From NCBI RefSeq assembly GCF_019226825.1, contig NZ_CP076642.1, positions 744,001 through 808,000 of the forward strand: a stretch of DNA of 64,000 nucleotides. Direction: 5' to 3'. The notes under the pieces are model-generated. The model ran no database searches and was not told the DNA's origin. It saw only the letters and a list, made by a program, of their open reading frames with translations. Source of the DNA: Vibrio ostreae. Lineage in GTDB: Bacteria > Pseudomonadota > Gammaproteobacteria > Enterobacterales > Vibrionaceae. Made by a program: the position numbers and the translations under genes. Positions 1 to 8,388 of this stretch are shown here, one piece after another (the first letter of the stretch is position 1; each line of letters opens with the position of its first letter).

Positions 1-8
1 CGGCGTCC

Positions 9-1043
9 CTATTTGCTCTGCGCAAACTTGTCCATGATGGTTTTGCCGCGCTCACCTGTCTCTTCCAGCCAATCTTTCAAGGCCGGTTGAGCCGCCTGCT
101 GCAGTTGCAAAATAAAATCAGCCGGCAGATCTTCAAGAATAGTGACATTGTTGGCACGTAATTCAGCATAATTGTTCTGGACGCGAGTACGGACTGTTTG
201 CCAGTTATGTTGGTCGGTGTTACGCGCCGCCTGCATGATCGCCTCCTGCTGCTCATCGCTCAGAGCATCAAATTCATCACGATTCATGTGCACCATATTG
301 AGTGGAATCGCATACTGAATCGCACTGTAAGAGTTGAGATTTTCCCAGAAGCGGCCACTCGCGCCTGCATCAGCCGAAGTCAGTACCGCTTCGATCCCGC
401 CAGTCGACAATTGCGGTACCACATCGCCCCAAGACAGATTAACCGGTGCTGCACCAGCGGTTTTAAACGTCAGCGTACCATTCTTGTCGTAAGTGCGGAT
501 TTTCAGGCCTTTTAAAGTACGTTCACTGTTGACTGCATGCTTGGACCAGATACCACTGGCCGGCCATGGTGAGGCGTACAACAGAATTTCATTATTATCG
601 GCAAACACTTGCTCATAGTATGGCTTGGCAATGTGATACAGCTTTTCTGCGTCATCCTCGCTCTTAACCACAAACGGCAATGAAGACAGCAGGAAAATCG
701 GGTCAATCCCCGCCATACTGCCTGCCAGAGTATCGGCCAGCGGTACCGCGCCATCCGCAACGGCATAAAAGTGATCGACCGACTTAAAGCCCAGCGAGCC
801 GCCAGTATGCAGGGTAATGTTGACTTCACCTTTAGTCAGTTCCTTGACCTGCTCAATGAAGTACATATCGCCCTGAGCGTGAATCGACTGCGTATTGTAT
901 TCGTTGGAAAAATCGAGTTTAACCTGAGCATTAGCCACAGATGCCATGGATATTGATAACGCGGACAGCATGGCCACTGAGGCCAGCTTTTTCATGAATG
1001 TGGTGTTTTTTTTCAGTAATCTGGTGTTTCTTTTAAGCAACAT
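9..1043 (-). CDS. TRAP transporter periplasmic solute-binding protein (DctP type)
   Basis: A 344-residue exported receptor that would bind a carboxylate-type ligand in the periplasm and hand it to a TRAP membrane pair. The N-terminus is basic, then hydrophobic, ending in a signal-peptidase-like SVANAQ. The mature part has the DctP pattern, including LKIRTYDKNG and the later NLSWGDVVPQLSTGGIEA segment typical of the ligand-contact region. An upstream in-frame TTG exists at 1061, but ATG 1043 has a strong GAAGGAAA ribosome site just before it. The small and large permease genes (dctQ, dctM) would lie past the left edge, so the operon is incomplete here. The ligand cannot be told from sequence. 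Confidence 0.85.
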   Translation of the reverse strand: MLLKRNTRLLKKNTTFMKKLASVAMLSALSISMASVANAQVKLDFSNEYNTQSIHAQGDMYFIEQVKELTKGEVNITLHTGGSLGFKSVDHFYAVADGAVPLADTLAGSMAGIDPIFLLSSLPFVVKSEDDAEKLYHIAKPYYEQVFADNNEILLYASPWPASGIWSKHAVNSERTLKGLKIRTYDKNGTLTFKTAGAAPVNLSWGDVVPQLSTGGIEAVLTSADAGASGRFWENLNSYSAIQYAIPLNMVHMNRDEFDALSDEQQEAIMQAARNTDQHNWQTVRTRVQNNYAELRANNVTILEDLPADFILQLQQAAQPALKDWLEETGERGKTIMDKFAQSK

Positions 1044-1382
1044 TGTTGATTTCCTTCTCAAAATGAATCCTCAACTTTCACTCTAAGTAGGAAGTCATAG
1101 CCCCGGTATTCCCGGCACGACGCCAGCACAACGGTTCACGACATACTTGCTATATCAATTTAAGCGGTAATTAATTAACTGTTCTGATAATAACCAACCA
1201 CTTATTTGATTTTGATATAAAGCTACCAATTCATTTCTGAACGCGCCATCATGGCGATACAGCGCTCAATCTAAGCTGCTTGCCGAGACTCAGGCGTCAT
1301 GAAGACCCATTCCCCAGGCGCTGAATACGGACATCGGCCCAGCCATACCGGCAAGCACAGAATTATCAGTAAGGTGTCCCGA
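1044..1382. other. Divergent intergenic region, TRAP gene / hemB
   Basis: About 340 bases between two divergent genes, presumably holding both promoters. It is AT-rich around 1150-1235. I see no strong inverted repeat, sRNA or conserved riboswitch in it. An in-frame extension of hemB up to 1299 exists but is poor in family signal. Confidence 0.4.
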
Positions 1383-2369
1383 ATGGAAAACCCATCTCTT
1401 GTTGCGCCCGTAAAGCGCCCGCGTCGTTTAAGAGCTCACACTCATATCCGCCAGATGGTGCAGGAAACTCAGCTTTCGGTCAGTGATTTTATTCAGCCAA
1501 TTTTTATTGAAGAGAGCATCGAAGCTCCAGTTGCCATTCCTTCACTGCCGGGCGTCAATCGTATTCCGGAATCTGATATCGCACGTGAAGTGAACGAGTT
1601 ATATCAACTGGGTATTCGTTATGTGATGCCCTTTGGCATCTCGAAACACAAAGATGAATACGGCTCAGATACCTGGCATAACAATGGCCTGCTGACCCGG
1701 ATGATTCGCACGATTAAGGAAGCCCGTCCGGATATGATTGTGATCCCGGACATCTGTTTTTGTGAATACACCACGCACGGCCATTGCGGCGTCGTGCACG
1801 ACGGCTATGTCGATAACGATCTGACCGTGACGAACCTGGTCAAACAGTCTGTTGCCGCGGCGAAAGCCGGCGCCGATATGCTGGCACCTTCCGCGATGAT
1901 GGACGGCCAGGTGAGCGCCATTCGCCAGGGCCTGGACGCTGCCGGTTATCCGAATGTCAGTATCATGGCACACGCGATTAAATTTGCCTCGGCGTTTTAC
2001 GGCCCGTTCCGCTCCGCGGTAGATTGTGAACTGGAAGGCGATCGCAATACCTATCAGGCCGACCCGCACAATGGTCGTCAGGCTCTGCTCGAGGCAGCGC
2101 TGGATGAAGACGAAGGTGCCGATATCCTGATGGTCAAACCAGGTACACCCTATCTGGACGTGCTGAAATCACTGAGCGATAACACTCGTCTGCCGCTGGC
2201 AGTGTATCAGGTCAGCGGCGAGTACGCGATGCTGAAAAATGCCGCGCAGGCTGGTTTGATTGAAGAGCAGCGCGCCGTACTGGAGACCATGGTCGGTTTT
2301 AAGCGTGCGGGTGCCAGCGTGATTGTGACGTACTACGCTAAAGAACTGGCACAATGGTTACAGCACTGA
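1383..2369 (+). CDS. hemB: Delta-aminolevulinic acid dehydratase (porphobilinogen synthase), zinc type
   Basis: Condenses two 5-aminolevulinate molecules to porphobilinogen in heme synthesis, in the cytoplasm. The product is 328 residues, the usual length. The metal site DICFCEYTTHGHCG gives three cysteines (about 125, 127, 135), the zinc-binding set of the E. coli-type enzyme. The two Schiff-base lysines are in HAIKFASAFYGPF (about 200) and MVKPGTPYLD (about 252). The reading frame is open back to 1299, but ATG 1383 follows AAGG and begins where family similarity starts. It is divergent from the TRAP gene and convergent with the cyclase at 2451. Confidence 0.95.
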   Translation: MENPSLVAPVKRPRRLRAHTHIRQMVQETQLSVSDFIQPIFIEESIEAPVAIPSLPGVNRIPESDIAREVNELYQLGIRYVMPFGISKHKDEYGSDTWHNNGLLTRMIRTIKEARPDMIVIPDICFCEYTTHGHCGVVHDGYVDNDLTVTNLVKQSVAAAKAGADMLAPSAMMDGQVSAIRQGLDAAGYPNVSIMAHAIKFASAFYGPFRSAVDCELEGDRNTYQADPHNGRQALLEAALDEDEGADILMVKPGTPYLDVLKSLSDNTRLPLAVYQVSGEYAMLKNAAQAGLIEEQRAVLETMVGFKRAGASVIVTYYAKELAQWLQH

Positions 2370-2450
2370 TGCACAGGCTAAGGTAAGTCTCTTTATCCTC
2401 AGCACTCTATCGCCCGCACTGGTTAATGGTTAACGGTTAATTATTCATCG

Positions 2451-3434
2451 TTACGGGCGATAGCCTTTCTCGGTAGCGTCAATACGCTGCACTCCGTTCT
2501 TACCGGATTTTTTCACTGCATACATGGCACGATCAGCCAGCTCATACAGTTGCTCAAAGCTGTACTGTCCGGCACTAAACTCGCAAATACCGATACTAAA
2601 ACCAATTTGCGCCGCACCGTTTTCCAGACGAATCGGCTGACTGACCAGCGTCAGCAGTTGATCGGTACACTGATTAAGCGCAGCCTCATCCTGCGCCGGA
2701 CACAGCAGCACAAACTCATCGCCGCCGAGACGCGCCACCACAGAATGTTCAGGCGCGCAGCGGGTCAGCCATTGTGACACCACCATCAGCACACTATCCC
2801 CCGCTTTATGACCAAGATGATCATTAACGGCCTTAAAATTATCCAGGTCGATAAACACCAGTGACCATGGTCCGGATTGAGCCGGTCCGCACCGCTGTTC
2901 AAACTCATCCTGCAGTGCATTGCGGTTCAATAGCCCGGTCAACGGATCCTGACTGGCCAAGCGCGACAGTTCCAGTTCGTAGCGTTTTTCATTGGTGATA
3001 TCAATGTGAGTGCCCATGATTCGCAGCGGCGAACCATCCTCCGCATACTCGACAATCCGGCCGCGATCGGAAACCCAGCTGTGGCTGCCGTCTTTGTGCA
3101 GCATACGGTGCACCACCTGGTAGGTATCCGTGCGTCCGTAGAGATGGTCCTCAAACGCTCCGACCGCCAGGTCATAATCATCCGGATGCAGTTTGCTTTT
3201 CCAGGTCTCAATGTTCGCTTCCAGCTCATTGGGCTGAAAGCCGAGCATCTGGCCCCACTCCATATTGAAAATACGCAGCTGACCGGTTGGAACTTGCTGC
3301 TCCCACAAACAGAGCCCGGTACCATCCAACGCCGCGTTGAGTTTTTCCTGTAAACGTTCATTCTGCCGGGTAAGCTCTTCGACCCGAAGCTCAAGCTGTT
3401 GAATGCGATCTTGACTGTCTGGCATTGCCGTCAC
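2451..3434 (-). CDS. PAS-GGDEF diguanylate cyclase
   Basis: Predicted to make cyclic di-GMP from two GTP in the cytoplasm. Residues about 6-35 are a heptad-rich coiled coil. A PAS/PAC domain (FNMEWGQMLGF, then HPDDYDLA and GTHIDITNEKRYELE) spans about 36-155. The GGDEF domain runs about 160-320 with an intact RLGGDEFVLL motif (GGDEF at 237-241). The five-residue-upstream RxxD inhibitory site is absent (PEHS instead), so classic product inhibition is not expected. There is no signal peptide or membrane helix. The frame starts with GTG 3434; ATG 3425 is equally possible and neither has a clear ribosome site. A monocistronic arrangement is likely. Confidence 0.88.
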   Translation of the reverse strand: MTAMPDSQDRIQQLELRVEELTRQNERLQEKLNAALDGTGLCLWEQQVPTGQLRIFNMEWGQMLGFQPNELEANIETWKSKLHPDDYDLAVGAFEDHLYGRTDTYQVVHRMLHKDGSHSWVSDRGRIVEYAEDGSPLRIMGTHIDITNEKRYELELSRLASQDPLTGLLNRNALQDEFEQRCGPAQSGPWSLVFIDLDNFKAVNDHLGHKAGDSVLMVVSQWLTRCAPEHSVVARLGGDEFVLLCPAQDEAALNQCTDQLLTLVSQPIRLENGAAQIGFSIGICEFSAGQYSFEQLYELADRAMYAVKKSGKNGVQRIDATEKGYRP

Positions 3435-3694
3435 TTAGCACCGTGTAACTGATAACCAATGAATAACCTCTAGTCTGCCACAAATTCCGTGTCAACCACA
3501 TCCCGGATAGAGACAATTCATCGCGCGGGGGAAATATCGCTTGCCATGGCAAGGCTTATACTCAGGTGATGCGAGTTGATGCTCCTAAGCATCGTTATGC
3601 AGCGCACGGCAGTCCGCCTGACGTAGACTTCCCACACCGTGACCGATACAGTGATCAGACACTTTTTAATGCCTTTTTCATCACGGAAGAAATC

Positions 3695-4465
3695 ATGAGA
3701 CACATCAGTTCCCTTATTCTGCTTTGCTCGACCCTGTTTGCGGCCACCACACAAGCTGGTGGTCCGCCGCTGCGTATCGGCGTCGATGCCACCTTTCCTC
3801 CGTTTGAGTCCACCAATCCGGACGGCTCTCTGACCGGTTTCGAAATTGATCTTGGTAACGCAATTTGTGCTGAAATCAACAGAACATGCCAATGGGTACC
3901 TTCGAATTTTGATGGCCTGATCGTCAGCCTGAAAGCACGTAAAATTGATGCCGTGTTCTCTTCTTTAGGGGTTACCGAGCAGCGTAGCCGCCAGGTGAAT
4001 TTCACCAACGTCGTGTGGAGTGGCTACTCTTCGATGCTAAGCCGCAGTGAAGAAGGACTGGCCGCCAATCCACAATCGCTACAGGGCAAGGTGGTCGGCG
4101 TTCAGATGGGCTCAATGCAGGAAGAGTTTGTACGACAGCGTTTTGAGCAGCATGGTATCCAGGTCAAGACCTACCAGGATCAGGACCAGGTCTATGCCGA
4201 TCTGCTCAGCGGCCGTATCGATGCCTCTTTTCAGGATATGATCCAGGCTCAGTTTAACTTTATTGATCGTGGCAACAAGGCGAGCTTTACCAACTTGCAG
4301 ATTGAAGACGAACTGCTGCCGGCCGATACCGCGATTGCAGTGCGTAAAAACGACCGCAAGCTGACTCAGCAGCTCAACGAAGGTCTGGAAAAAATCCATG
4401 CCAATGGTACTTATGACCGTATCCAGCGCCAATACTTTGGTGACCTGCAGCTTTATCATCGCTAA
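3695..4465 (+). CDS. Amino-acid ABC transporter substrate-binding protein, family 3 (His/Lys/Arg-like)
   Basis: A 256-residue periplasmic binding protein. A signal peptide (MRHISSLILLCSTLFAATTQA) precedes the family-3 start LRIGVDATFPPFESTNPDG, followed by GFEIDLGNAICAEINRTC and AVFSSLGVTEQRS, which resemble ArgT/HisJ-type receptors for basic amino acids. ATG 3695 is chosen because GGAAGA precedes it and the signal peptide starts there. No permease or ATPase is adjacent, so it is an orphan receptor that would share a transporter elsewhere. It is followed by a hairpin at 4526 and then a deacylase gene; a link to acyl-amino-acid use is only a guess. Confidence 0.85.
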   Translation: MRHISSLILLCSTLFAATTQAGGPPLRIGVDATFPPFESTNPDGSLTGFEIDLGNAICAEINRTCQWVPSNFDGLIVSLKARKIDAVFSSLGVTEQRSRQVNFTNVVWSGYSSMLSRSEEGLAANPQSLQGKVVGVQMGSMQEEFVRQRFEQHGIQVKTYQDQDQVYADLLSGRIDASFQDMIQAQFNFIDRGNKASFTNLQIEDELLPADTAIAVRKNDRKLTQQLNEGLEKIHANGTYDRIQRQYFGDLQLYHR

Positions 4466-4525
4466 CCCATTTTACCGATACTCATCAAATGACCGTCGAT
4501 AACATGAGTGTCGATTTCATAATGA

Positions 4526-4556
4526 AAAGGCAGCCACGGCTGTCTTTGTTTTATTG
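4526..4556 (+). terminator. Hairpin with T-rich tail after the binding-protein gene
   Basis: AAAGGCAGCC pairs with GGCTGTCTTT (one G-U pair, tight loop) and is followed by GTTTTATT. It lies 60 bases after the stop of the binding-protein gene and ahead of the deacylase start at 4600. Confidence 0.55.
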
Positions 4557-4599
4557 ACCGCGTGACCTTGTGTCATTGGCTTTACCCTACAGGCTCACT

Positions 4600-5709
4600 A
4601 TGAAACATATTCAGACCCCTTTAATCGCTCCGGTTCCCGGCACTCAGCGCTGCATAGACAGCTTTCATTTCGGGCCACAAGATGCCGGCAAGAAAGTCTA
4701 TATTCAGTCCTCTCTGCACGCTGACGAATTACCCGGCATGCTGGTCAGTTGGAAACTGAAACAGCAATTACTCGAGCTCGAACAGCATGGTTTGCTGTTG
4801 GGAGAAGTGGTATTAGTGCCGGTTGCCAACCCGATTGGGCAAAACCAGCACATCATGGATATTCACCTTGGCCGTTATGAGCTGGAAAATGGTGCTAACT
4901 TTAATCGCAATTATTACGATACCTACAGTGACGTGCGCGCGGCAATCGCAGACCAGCTCAGTGACGATACCCAGCATAACAAGCAGCTGATTCGCGCCGC
5001 GATGAGAACAGCGCTGCTTGCTCAGACCGTCACAACCGAATATCAGTCACATCATCAGGCGCTGCAACTGCTGAGCCATGATGCGGATGTGATGCTCGAT
5101 CTGCATTGTGATTTTGAAGCAATGCTGCACACCTACAGTACCTATTATTCGTGGCCGGGTATCGAACCGCTGGCGCGGGCTCTGGATTCACAAGTCAATA
5201 TGCTGGCGAATGAGACCGGTGGCAGCCCGTTTGACTGCAGCGTGGATATGATCTGGCAGCGTCTGCAGGCTGAATTCGGCGAACGGATCCCTCAGGGCTG
5301 TCTCGGCGCTACCATTGAGCTGCGCGGCCAGGCTGATGTGAATGACACATACGCCGAAAAAGACGCCAATGCTATCATCCAGTACCTGCACATCCTGGAT
5401 ATCATCAGCGGCGATACCATGATGCCGGAGGGTACGGCGCCAAGCAGCGATTTAGCTGCTGTTGAGACTCTGAAGACACCGATGGGTGGATTATTGGTAC
5501 TGCATGCACAGCCAGGTGACTGGCTGCAGGCCGGCGACCTGTTTGCCGAAGTGATTGACCCGGTCAGCGATAAAGTCGAACCAATCCGGGTCAGCCAGGC
5601 AGGAAGAGTCTACTCTCGCACCAATCGTCGCATGGCAACGGCCGGTATGCTGGTTGGTAATGTGGCCGGAGAGAAAGTGATCCGCAGCGGCTATCTGCTG
5701 GCACCTTAA
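4600..5709 (+). CDS. Succinylglutamate desuccinylase/aspartoacylase-family (M14-like) zinc hydrolase
   Basis: A 369-residue metal-dependent deacylase. The zinc site is visible: SSLHADELPG supplies His and Glu, and LDLHCD supplies the second His; the general-base glutamate is in GATIELRGQ. The C-terminal part from about 290 looks like the beta-rich domain of AstE/AspA relatives. The frame extends to a GTG at 4570, but ATG 4600 fits the fold better. Substrate is unknown: N-acyl amino acids such as acetyl-diaminobutyrate or succinyl-glutamate are the family's usual range. Its neighbours are an orphan basic-amino-acid receptor upstream and a convergent XRE regulator downstream. Confidence 0.82.
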   Translation: MKHIQTPLIAPVPGTQRCIDSFHFGPQDAGKKVYIQSSLHADELPGMLVSWKLKQQLLELEQHGLLLGEVVLVPVANPIGQNQHIMDIHLGRYELENGANFNRNYYDTYSDVRAAIADQLSDDTQHNKQLIRAAMRTALLAQTVTTEYQSHHQALQLLSHDADVMLDLHCDFEAMLHTYSTYYSWPGIEPLARALDSQVNMLANETGGSPFDCSVDMIWQRLQAEFGERIPQGCLGATIELRGQADVNDTYAEKDANAIIQYLHILDIISGDTMMPEGTAPSSDLAAVETLKTPMGGLLVLHAQPGDWLQAGDLFAEVIDPVSDKVEPIRVSQAGRVYSRTNRRMATAGMLVGNVAGEKVIRSGYLLAP

Positions 5710-5795
5710 CCGGTTAAAGCAAGCTGCTGTAAACAGAACCTTTTGATCATAAAACTTTTATCGAGAGCTCTGAGGCAACAGCTTGCCCAATCCCT

Positions 5796-6644
5796 TCAAT
5801 AGTTTTCTGCCGCTGTAAAAATATGCGGGTCATCGAGACTGCCACAGGCGGTCAAGCGCGATAAAACCGCAGGTGATAGGTTGTTATCATCGATCCGCTC
5901 CAGGCTGACTCCGCGCAATTTTTGTTTCAGTGGCTGCTCACTGCTTAACTTTTCAAAAACGACCCGCGAAGTGAACGGAATACGTGAGTTGCGCCCCTGA
6001 ATCCCCATGGTCAATCCAGAGAGCAGATGGACATTGCCGCGGGTTGCGCCATACAGAATCGTCTGGGAAACCGCACGCTGACAATGCACGCTGTAATCCA
6101 CGATCTGCAGACGTTCGCCCAGCAGAAACAGGACACCAACAAATTTACCGATATCACAATGCTCCTGCATCGCCTGGCCGGATTCGACCCGTTCGTAGAA
6201 ATGCGAATAGCCAATGCCATTTTTCATTGTCAGGCGGGCAAAACTTTTGCTGATATGTCCGGGATAAGACGGGGTCATATAGTAGTAATAATAATCGCCG
6301 AGATAACGCTCCAGCCCCTGAGCGGAATGTTCTATCATGCCTTGTAATTGCCGGCTATAGCGCTGGCTCTGCGGCGAATCATCCACCAGGCGCAGAGGTT
6401 GGTGAGTGATCGGCTGGGTTGATAACAGCTTTTTGAATAACTCCGGCTCAAGATAAATTTCATCACTGTCGACACCAAAGTAATCGCAGATTTTACGCAA
6501 ACTCTGCATCGAAGGCTGACTGTAGCCGTTGAGGTATTTGGAAAACTGCTGCCGGTTGATGCCGATTTTACGACTGCACTCAGTGACATTACCTACATAA
6601 CTGCATAGAAGACGAAGATTGACTGCTATATTTTGCAATTCCAT
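5796..6644 (-). CDS. XRE-type helix-turn-helix transcriptional regulator
   Basis: A 282-residue predicted DNA-binding protein. Residues about 1-65 form an XRE-like HTH (VTECSRKIGINRQQFSKYLNGYSQPS, then LRKICDYFGVDSDEI). The remaining 200 residues carry no domain I can name; a run of aromatic residues (YLGDYYYYYM) and a basic-hydrophobic alternation suggest a ligand or dimerisation domain. The gene is convergent with the deacylase gene and divergent from the secreted prephenate-dehydratase-like gene, so it could control either. Its effector is unknown. Confidence 0.8.
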   Translation of the reverse strand: MELQNIAVNLRLLCSYVGNVTECSRKIGINRQQFSKYLNGYSQPSMQSLRKICDYFGVDSDEIYLEPELFKKLLSTQPITHQPLRLVDDSPQSQRYSRQLQGMIEHSAQGLERYLGDYYYYYMTPSYPGHISKSFARLTMKNGIGYSHFYERVESGQAMQEHCDIGKFVGVLFLLGERLQIVDYSVHCQRAVSQTILYGATRGNVHLLSGLTMGIQGRNSRIPFTSRVVFEKLSSEQPLKQKLRGVSLERIDDNNLSPAVLSRLTACGSLDDPHIFTAAENY

Positions 6645-6819
6645 ACCAACAAACCAAATATTTATTCAAAATCCTGCACTTTTTAACACATCCGTCTGCG
6701 AAGCGACAGGCTTATGTGAAGCCAGATCGGGCTTTGTAAAAAAACCTTCGCCGGAGGCTTCTCGTTACCGGGATTAAATAATAAGCTAGTGGTTTAACAC
6801 CATAATAAGGAAAATTGTC

Positions 6820-7540
6820 GTGAAACGATTGGCTACCATACTGTTGGCAGGAACAGCATTATTCGCATCGGGAACATTTGCTGCCAGCAGTGATCATATC
6901 TACGTACAGGCATCCAAAGGCAGCTTTAACGATGCAGCGATCAGCAAACTGTTTAAGCAACAACCCAGTTTAAAAGCGGATGTCGACTTTTCCGGTACAC
7001 CGCTCAACACTTTTATGCAGGCTGATCTGCACAATTCTCTTGCTTTCAGCGCAGTTGAAAACTCAACCATCGATGGACACCTGGTTCAGGCGACGGTCGA
7101 AGCGTTACAGCAATACAAACTGGTGGACGTCAAAGCCTTCATTACCACACCGATTGAAATGTGCGTATTAATGAACCGTGCTGATGTGGCGTCCAAACAC
7201 CCGATTACGCTAATAGCCTCCCATCCGGCGGCGCTCAAACAGATCAAGAGCTGGAAACAGAGTCTGGGGGGTGAAAGAACTGTCCGTGCCGGAAGGCACT
7301 GCAGTCGCCGCGCAGCGCGTTTCGAACGGTGATATGCCGGATGGTACAGCCGCTATCGGGGCCTGTGTACTGGAAAAAGTGTACGCCAACCTAGTCGTGG
7401 TTGAGCAAGGCGTGCAGGACAACAAAAATAATACCACGTCATTTCTGTTAATGGATGTCGAAAAACGTGTTTCGCCAATCAGTCAGCAGCAGGCGCGTCA
7501 GGAACTGCAAGCCGCGATTGATCTGGGCCAGAAGCTTTAG
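6820..7540 (+). pseudogene. Secreted prephenate dehydratase-like protein, interrupted by a +1 frameshift at a G run
   Basis: Two frames together make one protein of about 239 residues. The first (from GTG 6820, ribosome site AAGGAAAA) begins with a signal peptide MKRLATILLAGTALFASGTFA, then the prephenate-dehydratase-like fold: SKGSFNDAAISKLF, FSAVENSTIDGHLV and LIASHPAALKQIKSW. Six G residues at 7266-7271 shift the frame; with five, reading continues as SLGVKELSVPEGTAVAAQ..., then AAIGACVLEKVYANLVVVEQ and DNKNNTTSFLLM. The fold's catalytic TRF motif is TSF here: Thr is kept, Arg is lost. The export signal and lost Arg argue against ordinary phenylalanine synthesis. Sequencing error or real mutation cannot be separated here. 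Confidence 0.75.
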
Positions 7541-7600
7541 TCTACCAAGAGCTTTAGTCGACTAAGAGCTATAGCCTGCCAAGAGCTATAATCCGCCGCA
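7533..7600. repeat. 17-bp tandem repeat, four units, starting at a stop codon
   Basis: Four adjoining 17-base units begin AGCTTTAG or AGCTATA: 7533-7549, 7550-7566, 7567-7583 and a degenerate 7584-7600. The first unit contains the TAG stop of the prephenate-dehydratase-like gene, so the array grows from the end of the coding sequence. Confidence 0.85.
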
Positions 7601-7616
7601 TCAACCACAATCCTTT

Positions 7617-7654
7617 GAATGCTCTATGCCCGGACTGCCATGCATAGAGCATTC
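7617..7654. other. Perfect 13-bp inverted repeat
   Basis: GAATGCTCTATGC (7617-7629) and its exact complement GCATAGAGCATTC (7642-7654) flank a 12-base loop. There is no T tract, so it could be a transcript-end hairpin of another kind or a protein site. Confidence 0.6.
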
Positions 7655-7715
7655 TCACTGAGCACCTGGCCAATAGATTGTTGCTCCCAGGCTTGGTAAC
7701 GTTATTCTTTGTTCT

Positions 7716-7751
7716 GAATTGTGACTTGTCTATGAATTGTGACTTGTCTAT
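7716..7751. repeat. 18-bp exact tandem duplication
   Basis: GAATTGTGACTTGTCTAT occurs twice back to back (7716-7733, 7734-7751), with a partial third copy, TGACTTGTACC, near 7762. It lies upstream of the small gene at 7813. Confidence 0.85.
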
Positions 7752-7812
7752 AAATGGTTTTTGACTTGTACCTTGAGTCGCCACTTTTACCACCACAGCC
7801 CCATGACTGCCC

Positions 7813-8250
7813 ATGCCCAAATCCCGCACCAAACTGCAAGATAATCCCCTGCCAGATAAGGCAAACGAAGTGCTGACGATTGCCCTGCCATCGTTGATTC
7901 ATCGCATTGGCCGGTTACATACCCAGGTACTTAAACAACTGGCGCTGGCGCAGCAGTGTGAGCTCAAACGAGTCCGCCGTTCACGTCACTGGCAACTGAG
8001 CGGTCAGGGAGAACAGCTAGCGGCACTGCTACGCGAGCTCCATGCCAGCCCGGACGCTGAAGCGATTCGGTTTGTCACCCAGAAATTAACTGTCGGTATC
8101 GAAGCTTACCAGCGGCAGACGAGGCCAAACCGGCTGGTTGAATTAATCCGGACATCTCCGGGTATTACCCTGGCGGAGCTGGTTCAGCAGACAGGCTGTA
8201 CTCTGGCTGAGGCGCGTGCGGCACGGGAAGCGCACGAATGGCAACAATAA
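7813..8250 (+). CDS. Small conserved protein, possibly the RRF_GI family
   Basis: A 145-residue basic, soluble protein without signal peptide or membrane helix. Residues about 20-70 include IALPSLIHRIGRLHTQVLKQL, which I associate, from memory only, with a short gammaproteobacterial family annotated as ribosome-recycling-factor-like. The C-terminal 40 residues (LVELIRTSPGITLAELVQQTGCTLAEARAAREAHEW) resemble a winged-helix or helix-turn-helix fold. That combination would also fit a small regulator. No function should be assumed. The gene is preceded by duplicated 18-mers and is convergent with the HAD gene. Confidence 0.6.
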   Translation: MPKSRTKLQDNPLPDKANEVLTIALPSLIHRIGRLHTQVLKQLALAQQCELKRVRRSRHWQLSGQGEQLAALLRELHASPDAEAIRFVTQKLTVGIEAYQRQTRPNRLVELIRTSPGITLAELVQQTGCTLAEARAAREAHEWQQ

Positions 8251-8274
8251 CGCGCAGTTGAAAGCAGACAAAAG

Positions 8275-8305
8275 TAAAAAAGCGGATACCTTCACCGGTA
8301 CCCGC
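8275..8305 (-). terminator. Rho-independent terminator for the HAD phosphatase gene
   Basis: On the minus strand GCGGGTACC pairs with GGTATCCGC (one G-U pair) across a six-base loop and runs directly into TTTTTT. Confidence 0.7.
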
Positions 8306-8388
8306 CTTCTGTCAGAACTGATTAAATAGCATGGCGATGCTCAAACAACATAGCGTGTTCATTAAACCTTGGCAGGCCTGGTCAAACC

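Noticed and set aside
2407..2463. Long-range inverted repeat CTATCGCCCG/CGGGCGATAG at the end of the cyclase gene
   Set aside because: The loop is 37 bases and one arm is coding; pairing may be chance. The nearby GGTTAA repeats are too short to count.
7266..7271. Programmed ribosomal frameshifting at the G run
   Set aside because: No slippery heptamer of known type with a downstream structure is clear, and three other genes show the same kind of homopolymer break, which fits error better.
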